A stretch of DNA of 64,000 nucleotides from Sutcliffiella horikoshii (GCA_001636495.1 KV440964.1:2930666-2994665); one strand, 5' to 3'. Shown: positions 45,439 to 56,631, numbered from the stretch's first letter. Notes: generated from the letters alone by a model not told the origin. Program-made: numbers and translations.

Positions 45439-46317
45439 TCAGTACCTCGGCTTTCTATCTTTAATTTCTTCCACAAATGAAATGTAGTGCTTATATCGGT
45501 AGGAAGCTATCTCTCCATTTTCTACAGCTTCTTTCACAGCACATTTTGGTTCTTTCAGGTGGGTACAGCCACGGAACTTGCAGTCATGGCTTTTCTCCAC
45601 GAATTCAGGAAAGCAATCTTTCACATCTTCCGCTTCCAATTCCAAAAATTCCAGTGAACTAAACCCTGGAGTATCAGCGACAAAACCGTGGTTGATTTCC
45701 ATCAATTCCACATGTCTTGTTGTATGCTTTCCTCTTCCCAAGTGGGAGGAGATATTGTCTGTTTTCAATTCCAGTTCGGGACGCAACACGTTAAGCAGCG
45801 AGGATTTCCCCACTCCGGATTGTCCCGCAATAACGGAGGTTTTCCCCTTCAGATATGGCAGTATATCCTTTAACTGTTCCGGCTCCTTTGTGGAAGTTAG
45901 CAACACTTCATACCCGATGGAGCGATAGTACTCGGCATACTCGATCAGGGCTGCCTCTTCATCCAAAAGATCCATTTTGGAAATACAGATGAGAGGACTT
46001 ACACCTTTAGATTCAATTAAAACTAAGAACCTGTCCAATAGAACCGTACTGAAATCGGGCTCCAATGCAGAAAAAACGAGAATTGCCTGATCGATATTTG
46101 CGATTGGAGGTCTTACAAGCTCATTTTTGCGAGGCAATACGTCCATAATGTAGCCTTCTCGGTCGTTTTCCGCTTGAAATACAACGGAGTCCCCAACAAG
46201 AGGGGTTATCTTATTTTTCCGAAAAACTCCTCTTCCTCTACATTGGGTTATATCGCCATCTGCCGTCAAAACATAATAAAAACCGCTCAATGCTTTGACA
46301 ATCTTGCCTTCTGGCAT
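45439..46317 (-). CDS. rsgA: Ribosome small-subunit GTPase RsgA (CpgA)
   Basis: 292 residues. The N-terminal OB fold ([15 protein letters not shown]) is followed by a circularly permuted GTPase with SKMDLL before [12 protein letters not shown] and [12 protein letters not shown]. The C-terminal zinc site is [16 protein letters not shown]. It checks 30S maturation. It lies between prkC (19 bases) and rpe in the PrpC/PrkC cluster. Confidence 0.97.
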   Translation of the reverse strand: MPEGKIVKALSGFYYVLTADGDITQCRGRGVFRKNKITPLVGDSVVFQAENDREGYIMDVLPRKNELVRPPIANIDQAILVFSALEPDFSTVLLDRFLVLIESKGVSPLICISKMDLLDEEAALIEYAEYYRSIGYEVLLTSTKEPEQLKDILPYLKGKTSVIAGQSGVGKSSLLNVLRPELELKTDNISSHLGRGKHTTRHVELMEINHGFVADTPGFSSLEFLELEAEDVKDCFPEFVEKSHDCKFRGCTHLKEPKCAVKEAVENGEIASYRYKHYISFVEEIKDRKPRY

Positions 46318-46336
46318 ACACTCACTCCTTAGTTTA

Positions 46337-48310
46337 TTACTCTATATCATCATAATCGATGGTCACGTTTTCGATCTCTTCCCCGTCGACTACAATCCTA
46401 TATTTAGCTTGTTGCTTATAAGCGACTGTGACAGTAAATCCTGCAATAAGGTCTTCGGTAATAATGAAGGTCTCTTTAGGTTCATCCATATTCGTATTCA
46501 GATCCTCCACATAGACTTCTACCGTCTGTTCAGCGCCTTCTTCTTCCGGATCGTACTTCACTTCTAACGGGACGTCCACCGTCTTATCCTCTGGCTGTGG
46601 TCCGTCTGAAACAATAAGCTTTATTGTATCCCCTTTTCGGACCTGTGATTCCGGAGCAGGGTCTTGCTTGATGATATTCCCTTCTGAAACGGAATCATTA
46701 TACTCATTGGAAATATCAGGAACCAACCCTAACCCTGCAAGGTGTCTTTGAGCAAAATCGATAGAAGATCCTTGATAGTTATCCAAGGTGATGGGACTTG
46801 ATCCCATCGAGACAACTAGTTTAACTTCTGTCTCTTCCGGAATGACCATCGTACCCTCTACAGGCTCCTGCCGTATTACCCTGCCCTCAGGAACATCTTC
46901 CGAATGGACTTCTTCCACGTTAACTCTCTTAAAGTCCTTATCTTTTATCCTTTGACTCGCCTCTTCCACTGAAAGATCTGTGTAGTCATCCATTTCCACT
47001 TCTTCTTTACCAAGGCTTCTAAAAATCGTGATGGATTTGCCTTCTTTAACTATATCTCCAGCTTTAGGGAATGTTCTGATTACTTTCCCTTTTTCTATTT
47101 CATCGCTTTGCTCTTCTTTTGGTTCTTCTAAAACAAAGCCTTGATCAATTAGAACCCTCACCGCTTCGTCATATTCGTAGTCTGTCACATCAGGAACCGT
47201 AACATCCTTCGGTAAAAGCATGGATGGAAGGACGGTAAAGGCTGCAATCGCTCCTCCTATTAACAGAAAAAGGATAACCAATAGGGCAACTACCCATTTT
47301 TTCTTCTTCTTTTTCTTTTGCTTTGGAGGAGGTGTTTCTTTTTCTTCTTTGACTGGTTTTTCCTCTGGTGGGCGGATTCTTGTTTCCTCTTCATTTGAAA
47401 GGTTTCCAAGACTCCCTTTTATAATCGGGATTGCTTTTGTTGCCTCATCATCATCATCCGGAATGATGAATTTAGGCTCATTCATGCGACTTGGATCAAG
47501 TGCCGTCATCAGGTCGGATTGCATTTCATCTACAGATGCAAAGCGATGAAGCGGATCCTTCGCCATCGCCTTCAATACCACGTTCTCCATACTTTGTGGT
47601 AAAGTCGGATTCCATCGTTTCGGAGACGGAGTTTCTGACTGAAGGTGCTTTAAAGCGATGGAAACGGCAGATTCGCCACTGAACGGAAGTCGACCTGTCA
47701 ATAGTTCGAACATAACAATTCCAAGTGCATATACATCCGATTTCTTCGTGGCCAAGCTCCCTCTTGCCTGCTCAGGAGATAAATAATGAACAGATCCCAA
47801 TAGGGAATTTGTCTGAGTAATGGTAGTGGAGCTAAGGGCCATTGCAATACCGAAATCTGTTACTTTTACCGTTCCATAATCATCCATTAGAATATTTTGT
47901 GGCTTAATATCTCGATGGATAATTCCATTTTCATGGGCATGGGAAATCGCAGATGTCAGCTGATTCATAATTTCCACCGCATTGTACTGTTCCACGGGAG
48001 CATATTGCTGAATATACTGCTTTAATGTTTTCCCCTTGACGTGCTCCATGACGATGTAATAAATGTCGTCTTCTTCCCCAATATCGTAGATGCTGACAAT
48101 ATTCGGATGGTCTAAACTTGTTGCCGATTGTGCTTCCCTTCTGAAGCGGCGAATAAATTCTTCATCATTTGCAAAATCTAATCGTAATACTTTGACCGCA
48201 ACATCACGGTCTAAAATCATGTCGTGGGCAAGGTAAACATTCGCCATTCCTCCGCCACCGATGACTTCCAAAATTTTATAGCGATCATTTAATCTTTTGC
48301 CTATTAACAC
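46337..48310 (-). CDS. prkC: PASTA-domain serine/threonine protein kinase PrkC
   Basis: 657 residues. The N-terminal kinase has Gly-rich GGGGMANVYLAHD, K40, HRDIKPQN with D134, and DFG at 152-154. The activation loop holds several threonines (162, 163, 165, 167) at the positions phosphorylated in B. subtilis PrkC. A Lys-rich juxtamembrane stretch and membrane helix (about 339-360) precede three PASTA repeats (about 367-570) and a further beta-rich C-terminal domain. It senses muropeptides for germination and growth control. PrpC is its phosphatase, 5 bases upstream. Confidence 0.98.
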   Translation of the reverse strand: MLIGKRLNDRYKILEVIGGGGMANVYLAHDMILDRDVAVKVLRLDFANDEEFIRRFRREAQSATSLDHPNIVSIYDIGEEDDIYYIVMEHVKGKTLKQYIQQYAPVEQYNAVEIMNQLTSAISHAHENGIIHRDIKPQNILMDDYGTVKVTDFGIAMALSSTTITQTNSLLGSVHYLSPEQARGSLATKKSDVYALGIVMFELLTGRLPFSGESAVSIALKHLQSETPSPKRWNPTLPQSMENVVLKAMAKDPLHRFASVDEMQSDLMTALDPSRMNEPKFIIPDDDDEATKAIPIIKGSLGNLSNEEETRIRPPEEKPVKEEKETPPPKQKKKKKKKWVVALLVILFLLIGGAIAAFTVLPSMLLPKDVTVPDVTDYEYDEAVRVLIDQGFVLEEPKEEQSDEIEKGKVIRTFPKAGDIVKEGKSITIFRSLGKEEVEMDDYTDLSVEEASQRIKDKDFKRVNVEEVHSEDVPEGRVIRQEPVEGTMVIPEETEVKLVVSMGSSPITLDNYQGSSIDFAQRHLAGLGLVPDISNEYNDSVSEGNIIKQDPAPESQVRKGDTIKLIVSDGPQPEDKTVDVPLEVKYDPEEEGAEQTVEVYVEDLNTNMDEPKETFIITEDLIAGFTVTVAYKQQAKYRIVVDGEEIENVTIDYDDIE

Positions 48311-48315
48311 CTATA

Positions 48316-49065
48316 TCACCCACTCCCAGCTTCGGAGACAGATAATTCCAAAATGGCTACCGTGATATTATCTTCCCCACCGTAATGGTTGGCGCGTCTT
48401 ATTAATTCCTCCGCCTTGGCAGATAAAGTCTGGCTTCCATTGTTCAACACCTCGACAATCTCCCTATCGTTGACTTTATCAGTCAAACCATCTGAACAAA
48501 GGAGCATATATCCAGGATCATCATATGTAATCGTTTTAATATCTATCTTTACTGATTTCTCTGTCCCTAAAGCCTGTAGTATAACATTTTTTCTAGGATG
48601 ATGCTCTGCATCTTCTTTTGATATCTGTCCAGTTTTAACAAGTTCATTAACAAATGTATGATCTTCTGTTAATTGCTTGGCACCATTTTCAGAAATTAGG
48701 TAGATTCTGCTATCCCCTACATGTGCAAGGGTAACAAAAGAATCCCCCAAAATTGCAGCTACAATCGTTGTTCCCATCCCAAGACATTCCTCATGAGAAT
48801 TTGCATGTTCAAAAAGCAATTGATTGGTTTGAAGAATAAATGTCTTCAACCAAATTTCGGCAGGTTCAGGGGAAGAGATGTGAATTGTCTCCTCCCACAT
48901 TTCCTTGATGTGGCTAACTGCTCTTTCGCTTGCCACTTCACCTGCCTGATGACCCCCCATGCCGTCACAGACAACTGCTAGCATCGTGCCGTCTTTATTA
49001 ACAAAAATTCCCCCATTGTCTTCATTGTGTGAACGAACTCTCCCTCTATCTGTTAAAAAGACCAT
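48316..49065 (-). CDS. prpC: PP2C-family protein phosphatase PrpC
   Basis: 249 residues from the ATG at 49065 (MVFLTDRGRVRSHNED); a TTG two codons upstream is less well spaced from AGGTGA. Metal-binding motifs: RSHNEDNGGIF, VVCDGMGGHQAGEVAS, LLCSDGLTDKV and GGEDNITVAI. It removes phosphate from PrkC and its targets. It lies 9 bases after rlmN. Confidence 0.97.
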   Translation of the reverse strand: MVFLTDRGRVRSHNEDNGGIFVNKDGTMLAVVCDGMGGHQAGEVASERAVSHIKEMWEETIHISSPEPAEIWLKTFILQTNQLLFEHANSHEECLGMGTTIVAAILGDSFVTLAHVGDSRIYLISENGAKQLTEDHTFVNELVKTGQISKEDAEHHPRKNVILQALGTEKSVKIDIKTITYDDPGYMLLCSDGLTDKVNDREIVEVLNNGSQTLSAKAEELIRRANHYGGEDNITVAILELSVSEAGSG

Positions 49066-49074
49066 TAACAATTG

Positions 49075-50166
49075 TCACCTCGTCTCTTCTTTCCGCTCCT
49101 TTGCACGCAGCTGACCGCATGCAGCATCAATGTCGTGGCCTTGCTCACGACGAACTGTTACGTTAACTCCTAGGTTTTTCAAGGTTTTTTCAAACAAGTT
49201 GATTTGTTCCTTTGGCGTTCTTACATAATCCCGTTCCGGAACATAGTTAACTGGAATCAAGTTAACATGACATTTCATCCCTTTAAGAAGTTGAGCCAAT
49301 TCTTCGGCATGTTCCACCTGATCGTTTACCCCACCGAATAGACCATATTCAAAGCTTACTCGGCGACCTGTCTTGTTGATGTAATAACGGATGGATTCCA
49401 TCAGTTCAGGAAGTTTATAGGCTCTATTGATCGGCATCAATCTTGAACGTATCTCCGTGTTTGGTGCATGCAGGGATACTGCAAAGTTGATTTGCATGTT
49501 TTCATCAGCAAACTTATAGATTTTTGGAATGATTCCGCTTGTTGAAACCGTAATATGACGGGCACCGATGTTAAGCGCCTTGTCGTGGTTGATGATTTTC
49601 AAGAAGTCCATCATTTCCTCAAAGTTATCGAATGGTTCTCCAATCCCCATGATAACGACATGACTTACACGTTCTTCCATTTCATCAAGGGCCTGTTGTA
49701 CCTTCACTACTTGCGCGACGATTTCCCCTGCTTCTAGATTACGTTTCAAGCCACCAAGAGTGGAGGCACAGAACGTACAACCTATACGGCAGCCAACCTG
49801 CGTTGTCACACAGACTGAATTCCCGTATTCATGCTTCATCAGAACTGTTTCAATGGAATAGCCATCATGCAATTCAAACAGGAACTTCATCGTTCCATCA
49901 GTAGATGTTTGCTGTACAATTGTTTTCAGCGTGGTGAGCGCATATGTCTCCTCCAGCTTGTCTCTAAGCCCTTTGGAAAGGTTGGACATTTCCTCAAACG
50001 ATGTCACTCGCTTTTGATAGAGCCATTCAAAAATCTGTGTCGTTCTAAATTTTTTCTCTCCAATACTTAGTAACCATTCTTCCAATTCGTGCAATTGTAG
50101 AGAATAGATGGACGGTTTACGAGTTGCTTCCTCTTGCTTGTTCTGTTCTTTTGTTTTATGTTCCAT
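49075..50166 (-). CDS. rlmN: 23S rRNA (adenine-2503-C2)/tRNA methyltransferase RlmN
   Basis: 363-residue radical-SAM enzyme. The CxxxCxxC motif is in [14 protein letters not shown], with [29 protein letters not shown] and a conserved C-terminal cysteine in [11 protein letters not shown]. It methylates A2503 in 23S rRNA and A37 in some tRNAs. It follows rsmB by 3 bases. Confidence 0.97.
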   Translation of the reverse strand: MEHKTKEQNKQEEATRKPSIYSLQLHELEEWLLSIGEKKFRTTQIFEWLYQKRVTSFEEMSNLSKGLRDKLEETYALTTLKTIVQQTSTDGTMKFLFELHDGYSIETVLMKHEYGNSVCVTTQVGCRIGCTFCASTLGGLKRNLEAGEIVAQVVKVQQALDEMEERVSHVVIMGIGEPFDNFEEMMDFLKIINHDKALNIGARHITVSTSGIIPKIYKFADENMQINFAVSLHAPNTEIRSRLMPINRAYKLPELMESIRYYINKTGRRVSFEYGLFGGVNDQVEHAEELAQLLKGMKCHVNLIPVNYVPERDYVRTPKEQINLFEKTLKNLGVNVTVRREQGHDIDAACGQLRAKERKEETR

Positions 50167-50169
50167 CTT

Positions 50170-51507
50170 TTACACCTGCCTTTTTAGTCTAACAATAAAA
50201 AATCCATCCGTACCAAAATAGTGAGGCAATAGCTGGAGCATACCTTCATTAACATAGCTGTCTAGCTTTTCTGGCAATAAATCTTTTATGTTGAAATCTA
50301 TTTCAAACTCTTTGTTTTCCTCAAGGAATGCATGAACAACATCAGCATTTTCTTCTTTATCAATTGTACATGTACTATAGACCAAAGTTCCACCTTTTTT
50401 TACAAGAGGTGCCACTTCCTTTAGTATAGCCAATTGAATGGAAGCTAATTGCTTGATGTCCTGCATGGTTTTTGTATATTTAAGATCTGGTTTTCTCCGG
50501 ATGACACCGAAGCCTGAGCATGGTGCATCCACAAGGACCTTATCAAATTGTTCCGCTTGGAATATTTCCTGTGCTTTCCTGCTATCAAGGGCCTGTATTT
50601 CAATGTTAGAAAGCTGTAAGCGTTCGGCTTGCTCTTTAATAAGCTTTACTTTGTGCTCGTGCAGATCCGTCGATATGACCGTACCAGTACCCTTCAACAG
50701 TTCCGCGATATGAGTCGTCTTTCCCCCAGGGGCTGCACAGCAATCATAGACCATGTCGTCCTGTTCTACACCAAGCGTTTTCGCAACAAGCATGGAGCTT
50801 TCATCTTGAATGGTCATATATCCATTCTTATATGCATTGGAGTATGCCATATTTCCTTTTAGGGAAATGACACTTTCTTCTGCCAGCTCTCCTTTTTCCA
50901 CATTGAACCCTTGATCGGTCAGCATTTGCAATACTTCTTCCACTTCCGCCTTGGCCGTATTGGCCCTGGCCGATTGATGCGGAGGCACAAGGTTCATCTC
51001 GCACATTCTCTCCGTATCATGTACGCCGTATTGTTCGACCCATTTTTCCACCAGCCATTTCGGGTGGCTGGTCGAAATGGAGATCCGTTCTATATCGTTC
51101 TCCATTTTCTCAAGGTCTGGGATACCGTTACGCTGAATTGACCTTAACACTCCATTAACAACAGACGCCACACCTTTGTGTCCTCTTTTTTTGGCAATTT
51201 CGACCGCTTCATAGATGGCTGCACGGGCAGGAACTTTGTCCAAATAAAGCATTTGATACAAGGTCATCTTTAACAGGATTTTAACCCAATCTTGTAGTTT
51301 TTTTTGTTTTTCTATATATGGTGTCAGGTAATATTCAATGGTGATGGACCGCTGGATGGTACCATAGACAATTTCCGTGAAAAGTCCTGCATCTTTTTTG
51401 GTCAATTTACCCGAATCCAGATAGTTGTTCAATAATAGGTTGCTGTACGCTTGCTTTTTCTCGACATTCAACAATGCTTCCAAAGCAAGTTCTCTTACAT
51501 TTTTCAT
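50170..51507 (-). CDS. rsmB: 16S rRNA (cytosine-967-C5)-methyltransferase RsmB
   Basis: 445 residues. The N-terminal NusB-like RNA-binding domain (about 1-135) precedes a SAM methyltransferase with CCAAPGGKTTHIAELL, the cysteine of VDAPCSGFGVIRRKPD and the nucleophile in VYSTCTIDKEENADVV. It is in the coaBC-priA-def-fmt-rsmB-rlmN run, where small gaps and overlaps suggest one transcript. Confidence 0.97.
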   Translation of the reverse strand: MKNVRELALEALLNVEKKQAYSNLLLNNYLDSGKLTKKDAGLFTEIVYGTIQRSITIEYYLTPYIEKQKKLQDWVKILLKMTLYQMLYLDKVPARAAIYEAVEIAKKRGHKGVASVVNGVLRSIQRNGIPDLEKMENDIERISISTSHPKWLVEKWVEQYGVHDTERMCEMNLVPPHQSARANTAKAEVEEVLQMLTDQGFNVEKGELAEESVISLKGNMAYSNAYKNGYMTIQDESSMLVAKTLGVEQDDMVYDCCAAPGGKTTHIAELLKGTGTVISTDLHEHKVKLIKEQAERLQLSNIEIQALDSRKAQEIFQAEQFDKVLVDAPCSGFGVIRRKPDLKYTKTMQDIKQLASIQLAILKEVAPLVKKGGTLVYSTCTIDKEENADVVHAFLEENKEFEIDFNIKDLLPEKLDSYVNEGMLQLLPHYFGTDGFFIVRLKRQV

Positions 51508-51508
51508 T

Positions 51509-52453
51509 TTAGTCTCCTAGCTTTGTGCCTTCTGATAAGGACGCTCCTGCACCGTTTAAATATTGCACTCCGTTCATTCGCTTTTTACCAGCCAGCTGCA
51601 AATCTGTAATTTTTATACCAGTAGTATTGCCTGTTTTTACAATAAATCCATCTTCTTCTATGCCAATGATGGTTCCCGGAGCTGCTTCTTTGGCTGAATC
51701 CACTTTCACTCCCCACCAAACTTTCATGACTTGGCCTTCCATCGTTGTATAGGCAACAGGCCAAGGATGCAAACCGCGAATATGATTATAAATTTCCTCA
51801 CCATCTTTTGTCCAATCAATCTTTTCCTGTTCGCGTTTGATATTGGAAGCAAAGGTGGCTTCTTCATGATTCTGGACTACTGCCTCAAGCTTGTCATCAA
51901 ACAACTGCGGGAGTGTTTCAGAAAGAAGCTCGGAGCCGGCAGCACTCAATTTATCGTGCAGCGTTCCGACATGGTCATTTTCTTCAATCTTCACTTCCAC
52001 TTGCGTCAGCATGTCACCTGCATCCAGCTTTTCGACCATATACATGATAGTAACACCTGTCTTCTCATGTCCCTGTATGATGGAATAATGAATCGGCGCT
52101 CCACCTCTTAATTTTGGCAGGAGGGATGCATGTACATTGATACAGCCATATTCAGGCGCATCAAGGAGCGGTTTAGGTAAAATCTGTCCAAAAGCGGCCG
52201 TAACAATCAAATCAGGCTTCAATGAAGTGATTTTCTCATATTCTGCAGGTTCTTTAATTTTCTCCGGCTGATACACAGGAATATTATGTTTTTCCGCTTC
52301 CACTTTTACAGGAGGAGGGGTCAATACTTTTTTTCTTCCTTTTGGACGATCAGGCTGGGTCACAACAGCAATCACTTCATAGCCATCCTGTAAAATTTGT
52401 TGCAAGACAGGTACCGCAAAGTCCGGTGTTCCCATAAATACGATTTTTTTCAT
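51509..52453 (-). CDS. fmt: Methionyl-tRNA formyltransferase
   Basis: 314 residues. It has [26 protein letters not shown] and the active-site [19 protein letters not shown] (Asn, His). The C-terminal OB domain ends [15 protein letters not shown]. It formylates initiator Met-tRNA. It lies between def (5 bases) and rsmB (1 base), so formylation and deformylation genes are coupled. Confidence 0.97.
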   Translation of the reverse strand: MKKIVFMGTPDFAVPVLQQILQDGYEVIAVVTQPDRPKGRKKVLTPPPVKVEAEKHNIPVYQPEKIKEPAEYEKITSLKPDLIVTAAFGQILPKPLLDAPEYGCINVHASLLPKLRGGAPIHYSIIQGHEKTGVTIMYMVEKLDAGDMLTQVEVKIEENDHVGTLHDKLSAAGSELLSETLPQLFDDKLEAVVQNHEEATFASNIKREQEKIDWTKDGEEIYNHIRGLHPWPVAYTTMEGQVMKVWWGVKVDSAKEAAPGTIIGIEEDGFIVKTGNTTGIKITDLQLAGKKRMNGVQYLNGAGASLSEGTKLGD

Positions 52454-52458
52454 CTATA

Positions 52459-52938
52459 TCACCCTTCTACTTCCAGCTCTTCTTCTTTAAAATATCTCAA
52501 CACTTTTGATGTGAACAGGACTCCGTTCAAATGGTCGATTTCATGCTGGATGGCACGTGCAAGGAAACCGCGAGCCTCCAATTCATACCATTTACCTTTC
52601 CGGTTTTGAGCACGTACCTTTACATAGTTGGAACGCTTCACTTCTCCGTAAAGATCAGGAAAACTCAAACAGCCCTCGGGACCGACCTGTTCTCCTTCTT
52701 CTTCCACAATTTCCGGATTGATCAGTTCAATCTTTCCATGTTGGTCATCTATATCCACAATGGCGATTCTTTTGGCTATTCCGATCTGGGGAGCTGCAAG
52801 CCCAACCCCATCCGCTTCAAGCATCGTATCATACATATTGGATAATAGTCGAACCAACCTTTTATCGAAGACGGTGACCGCCTCACAGTTTTGCTCCAAT
52901 ACAGGAGCCGGGTATTTAACAATAGCTAAAATAGTCAA
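52459..52938 (-). CDS. def: Peptide deformylase
   Basis: 159 residues if started at TTG 52938: GGAGGT lies exactly 7 bases upstream, and the ATG at 52953 overlaps that site. Motifs: GVGLAAPQIG at 44-53, EGCLSFP (metal Cys) and QHEIDHLNG (metal His pair and catalytic Glu). It removes the formyl group from nascent proteins. It lies 18 bases after priA. Confidence 0.96.
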   Translation of the reverse strand: MTILAIVKYPAPVLEQNCEAVTVFDKRLVRLLSNMYDTMLEADGVGLAAPQIGIAKRIAIVDIDDQHGKIELINPEIVEEEGEQVGPEGCLSFPDLYGEVKRSNYVKVRAQNRKGKWYELEARGFLARAIQHEIDHLNGVLFTSKVLRYFKEEELEVEG

Positions 52939-52956
52939 TCTTGTTACCTCCATCTA

Positions 52957-55368
52957 TTACATAAGCATATATGGATTCAAATCAATATGGATGGCAAGTT
53001 TCTCCTGATCCATCTGGGCTTGATACTTTTCCACCACTCGTTTTAATGCTTCATGTAAATTTGGTTCCTTTTTATATTTAACAATGCACTGATACCTGTA
53101 ACGATCCTTGATTCTCGCAATAGGAGAAGCAACCGGTCCAAGTATAACAGCCTCTTTGGATAATTGCATGTTTAAGAAATGGGTAATTTTTTCTGTAACT
53201 GTCACAACCTTTGTGAGTTCCTGATGTGTCACGGTTACAAGCGCCAAATAGTAAAATGGCGGATACTGGTGCAGCTTTCTTACCTGCATTTCTTTTTGAT
53301 AAAAGTCCAGATAGTTATGCGTTCCGGCAAGCTCCACACTGTAATGTTCCGGGCTATAAGTCTGGACAACCACTTCTCCTGCCAATTCATGTCTGCCTGC
53401 ACGACCACTTACTTGTGTAAGTAGTTGGAATGTTTTCTCGGAAGAACGGAAATCCGGAATATTGAGCATCGTGTCTGCCGTCAACACTCCAACAAGCGTT
53501 ACAAACGGGAAGTCCAAGCCTTTTGCAATCATCTGAGTACCAAGTAGGATGTCCGCATTCCGGTCTCCAAACTGCTGTAAAAGCCTTTCATGTGATCCTT
53601 TTCTACTTGTGGTGTCAACGTCCATCCGAATGACTCTTGCTTCAGGAAGGAGCTTTGTCAACTCTTCCTCCACCTTCTGTGTTCCTGTTCCAAAAAAGCG
53701 GAAATGCTCACTGTCACAGGATGGACAAGTGGACCTAACAGGTTCTTCATACCCGCAATAATGACATTTCAATTGGTTGCTACTGCGGTGATAAGTCAGG
53801 GAAATGTCGCAATGCGGGCATTCCACCACATATCCACAGTCTCGACACATTACAAAGGAAGAATAACCCCTTTTATTTAAAAACAAAACGGATTGTTCGC
53901 CTCGTTCAAGCCTTGTTTGAAGTTTCTCAAGCAAGCTCCTAGAGAACATGGACCTATTCCCTTCCCGCAATTCTTCTCTCATATCGACAATTTCCACTGC
54001 CGGCATTCCTTGTTCACTCATTCTTTTATCCATCGTCAGAAGCTTGTACACCCCTTTGGATGCACGGGCGAAGGTTTCAAGTGTGGGGGTGGCACTGCCA
54101 AGAACAACTGGGCACTCATGATATCTGCCCCTTTCCAACGCAATGTCACGGGCATGATAACGCGGGGTATCCTCTTGTTTATAGCTTGTTTCATGTTCTT
54201 CATCAATGATGATAATTCCTAGATTCTCAAATGGCGCGAAGATTGCCGAACGTGCTCCTACCACCACTCTTACTTCTTTCCGATGAATCTTTCGCCATTC
54301 ATCGTATTTCTCCCCCATTCCAAGTCCGCTATGCATAACAGCAACCTCAGAACCAAATCTTGACTTGAATCGGTTTACCATTTGGGGGGTCAGGGCAATT
54401 TCAGGAACAAGCACGATCGCTTCCTTCCCTTGTTGTAAGACTGCATCCACTGCCTGCATATAAACCTCTGTTTTTCCACTTCCAGTCACACCGAACATGA
54501 CAAATGCCTCATACCTATGCTGCTCAATCGAATCGAGGATCGGCGTGATGGCCGCTTGTTGCTGTTGGGTTAGTGGAAGGGGTTGAGATTGCTCGAATTT
54601 CCTATTTTCATAGGGGTCCCTATAAATTTCTTCGTCTTTTTCATCAAGAATACCAAATTTGACTAATGCTTGGACAGCACTCGTCCCGATCTGCAGCTCT
54701 TCCAATAACGATTTTTTATCGATCAGCTCATGCTTTGTTTCAAGAAAATAGTCAAGAAGTTTATGTTGTGCTGCCGCGCGGGCCGAGAGCTTGCCTTTTG
54801 CCTCGATTATAGCCTCTTCTGAAGCTTCTAGTCGAATCATTCTTCTCGTTTTCTTTGAAAGCTTATCCTTCACTTCATAATATACTTCCAAAACATCCTC
54901 TTCCATCAAATGCTTTATCGTTTTGAAATGAGCGGTACCTGCTACTTCTTCAAATTTGACACGGTTGGTGGTTTCAAAGAAAAGTTGAAGTTCAGCAGGT
55001 ACCTTCTCAATATCCCTAGCAATGAGCCATTTTTCGTATTTGGCTTTCAAAGCGGCTGGAAGCATAGCCTGATAGGCTGAGATAGTAAAGCACAATGTAT
55101 GGTCTCTAAGCCAAATTGCCAGTTGCATAAGTTCCTTCGTAAGTATCGGCTGGATATCAATCAAGGAAGTGATGGGACGCGTTTTGGGCACCGTGGTGCT
55201 GTTTTTCACTTCCACCACAAACCCTTGTATCTGCCTTGGACCAAAAGGAACATTGACCCTCATACCGGGTTGGATGAAACCGTTCCATTTTGCAGGAATC
55301 TCATAGTCAAAGGCTCTATCCGTCTGTTTGGCGGGAACATCAACAATCACACTGGCGTAATAAGTCAT
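52957..55368 (-). CDS. priA: Primosomal protein N' (replication restart helicase PriA)
   Basis: 803 residues. The DNA-binding N-terminus precedes helicase motifs GVTGSGKTEVYMQAVDA and IIIDEEHETSYKQED. Zinc cysteines lie in CRDCGYVVECPHCD and KCHYCGYEEPVRSTCPSC, inserted between helicase domains, and QVSGRAGRHELAG is motif VI. It reloads DnaB-type helicase at stalled forks. It overlaps coaBC by four bases. Confidence 0.97.
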   Translation of the reverse strand: MTYYASVIVDVPAKQTDRAFDYEIPAKWNGFIQPGMRVNVPFGPRQIQGFVVEVKNSTTVPKTRPITSLIDIQPILTKELMQLAIWLRDHTLCFTISAYQAMLPAALKAKYEKWLIARDIEKVPAELQLFFETTNRVKFEEVAGTAHFKTIKHLMEEDVLEVYYEVKDKLSKKTRRMIRLEASEEAIIEAKGKLSARAAAQHKLLDYFLETKHELIDKKSLLEELQIGTSAVQALVKFGILDEKDEEIYRDPYENRKFEQSQPLPLTQQQQAAITPILDSIEQHRYEAFVMFGVTGSGKTEVYMQAVDAVLQQGKEAIVLVPEIALTPQMVNRFKSRFGSEVAVMHSGLGMGEKYDEWRKIHRKEVRVVVGARSAIFAPFENLGIIIIDEEHETSYKQEDTPRYHARDIALERGRYHECPVVLGSATPTLETFARASKGVYKLLTMDKRMSEQGMPAVEIVDMREELREGNRSMFSRSLLEKLQTRLERGEQSVLFLNKRGYSSFVMCRDCGYVVECPHCDISLTYHRSSNQLKCHYCGYEEPVRSTCPSCDSEHFRFFGTGTQKVEEELTKLLPEARVIRMDVDTTSRKGSHERLLQQFGDRNADILLGTQMIAKGLDFPFVTLVGVLTADTMLNIPDFRSSEKTFQLLTQVSGRAGRHELAGEVVVQTYSPEHYSVELAGTHNYLDFYQKEMQVRKLHQYPPFYYLALVTVTHQELTKVVTVTEKITHFLNMQLSKEAVILGPVASPIARIKDRYRYQCIVKYKKEPNLHEALKRVVEKYQAQMDQEKLAIHIDLNPYMLM

Positions 55369-56573
55369 CGCTTTTCCTCAAAGGTAGTTGCGACTTCCTC
55401 CAGCAGCGCAAAAGCAACATCCTGCTTGGACATCATCGGTAAAGAAATGCTAGTGCCATCTTTTTTATAGATGGTTACTAGGTTAGTTTCCGTTCCAAAT
55501 CCTGCACCAGAGACTGTTACGTTGTTTGCTACCACATAATCCAGGTTCTTCTTTATAAGCTTACCCTTGGCATACTCTTCTACATTATCCGTTTCGGCAG
55601 CAAAGCCCACTAGAAGCTGATGGGTTTTTCTTTCACCAAGTGTTTGGAGAATGTCTTGTGTCCGCTCAAGTTCCAGAACACTGTCCCCGTCCCTTTTTTT
55701 CATTTTAATATCTGACACAAATTTAGGGCGGTAATCGGCAACAGCCGCTGATTTGATGACAACATCCGTTTGTTCATAAAAGTCCATCACCGCATCATAC
55801 ATTTCCTGGGCAGATTCCACCCTGATCGTCTGTACGGAAGGAGGATCTTGCAGCTGGGTTGGACCTGATACCAGCGTAACTTCTGCGCCTAAGCTTACAG
55901 CCGCTTCAGCAATGGCATACCCCATCTTTCCAGTCGAACGGTTAGTAAAGAATCGAACAGGGTCCACTTTTTCAACAGTTGGTCCTGCAGTTACAAGTAC
56001 CCGTTTTCCTGCAAGTGGTCTCTCGTTATTTTTTTGAAAAAAACGATGAAGCCCCTTCACTATGGTTTCCGGCTCTTCCAGTCTGCCTTTTCCAACATAG
56101 CCACATGCCAAAAAGCCTTCACCAGGTTCGATAAATCGATATCCAAAAGAAGCAAGTCTGTTCATATTCGTTTTGACGGCAGGATGGTCATACATATGTA
56201 CATTCATCGCAGGTGCAATCCAGACAGGAGCCGTGCTGGCAAGAAGCGTTGTCGTAATCATATCATCTGCCAATCCATTTGCCAGCTTCCCGATTACATT
56301 TGCCGTTGCTGGGGCAACCAGTACAACATCCGCCCAGTCAGCCAGGTCGATATGGGAGATGACGGCAGGATTCTTTTCTTCGAATGTATCTGTGAATACA
56401 TCGTTTCGTGATAAAGCTTGAAAAGACAATGGTGTAACAAATTTGCAGGCGGACTGGCTCATGATGACCTTCACTTGTGCACCTTGTTGAACAAGCTTGC
56501 TTGTTAGTGCCACCGCTTTATATACGGCAATTCCACCAGTAACACACAATAGGATTTTTTTGTTATTTAGCAT
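55365..56573 (-). CDS. coaBC: Bifunctional phosphopantothenoylcysteine decarboxylase/synthetase
   Basis: 402 residues. The N-terminal CoaC half is a flavin decarboxylase (KILLCVTGGIAVYKAVALTS, APAMNVHMYDHPAV). The C-terminal CoaB ligase half begins near 190 (VLVTAGPTVEKVDPVRFFTN) with the catalytic lysine region IKSAAVADYRPK. It performs two steps of CoA synthesis. A candidate promoter about 250 bases upstream lies beyond a palindromic repeat. Confidence 0.97.
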   Translation of the reverse strand: MLNNKKILLCVTGGIAVYKAVALTSKLVQQGAQVKVIMSQSACKFVTPLSFQALSRNDVFTDTFEEKNPAVISHIDLADWADVVLVAPATANVIGKLANGLADDMITTTLLASTAPVWIAPAMNVHMYDHPAVKTNMNRLASFGYRFIEPGEGFLACGYVGKGRLEEPETIVKGLHRFFQKNNERPLAGKRVLVTAGPTVEKVDPVRFFTNRSTGKMGYAIAEAAVSLGAEVTLVSGPTQLQDPPSVQTIRVESAQEMYDAVMDFYEQTDVVIKSAAVADYRPKFVSDIKMKKRDGDSVLELERTQDILQTLGERKTHQLLVGFAAETDNVEEYAKGKLIKKNLDYVVANNVTVSGAGFGTETNLVTIYKKDGTSISLPMMSKQDVAFALLEEVATTFEEKR

Positions 56574-56631
56574 TCCACTGACCCCCGTCCGGTTTGTATT
56601 TGGTCAAAATAAATGGGTATTTTGTACAACT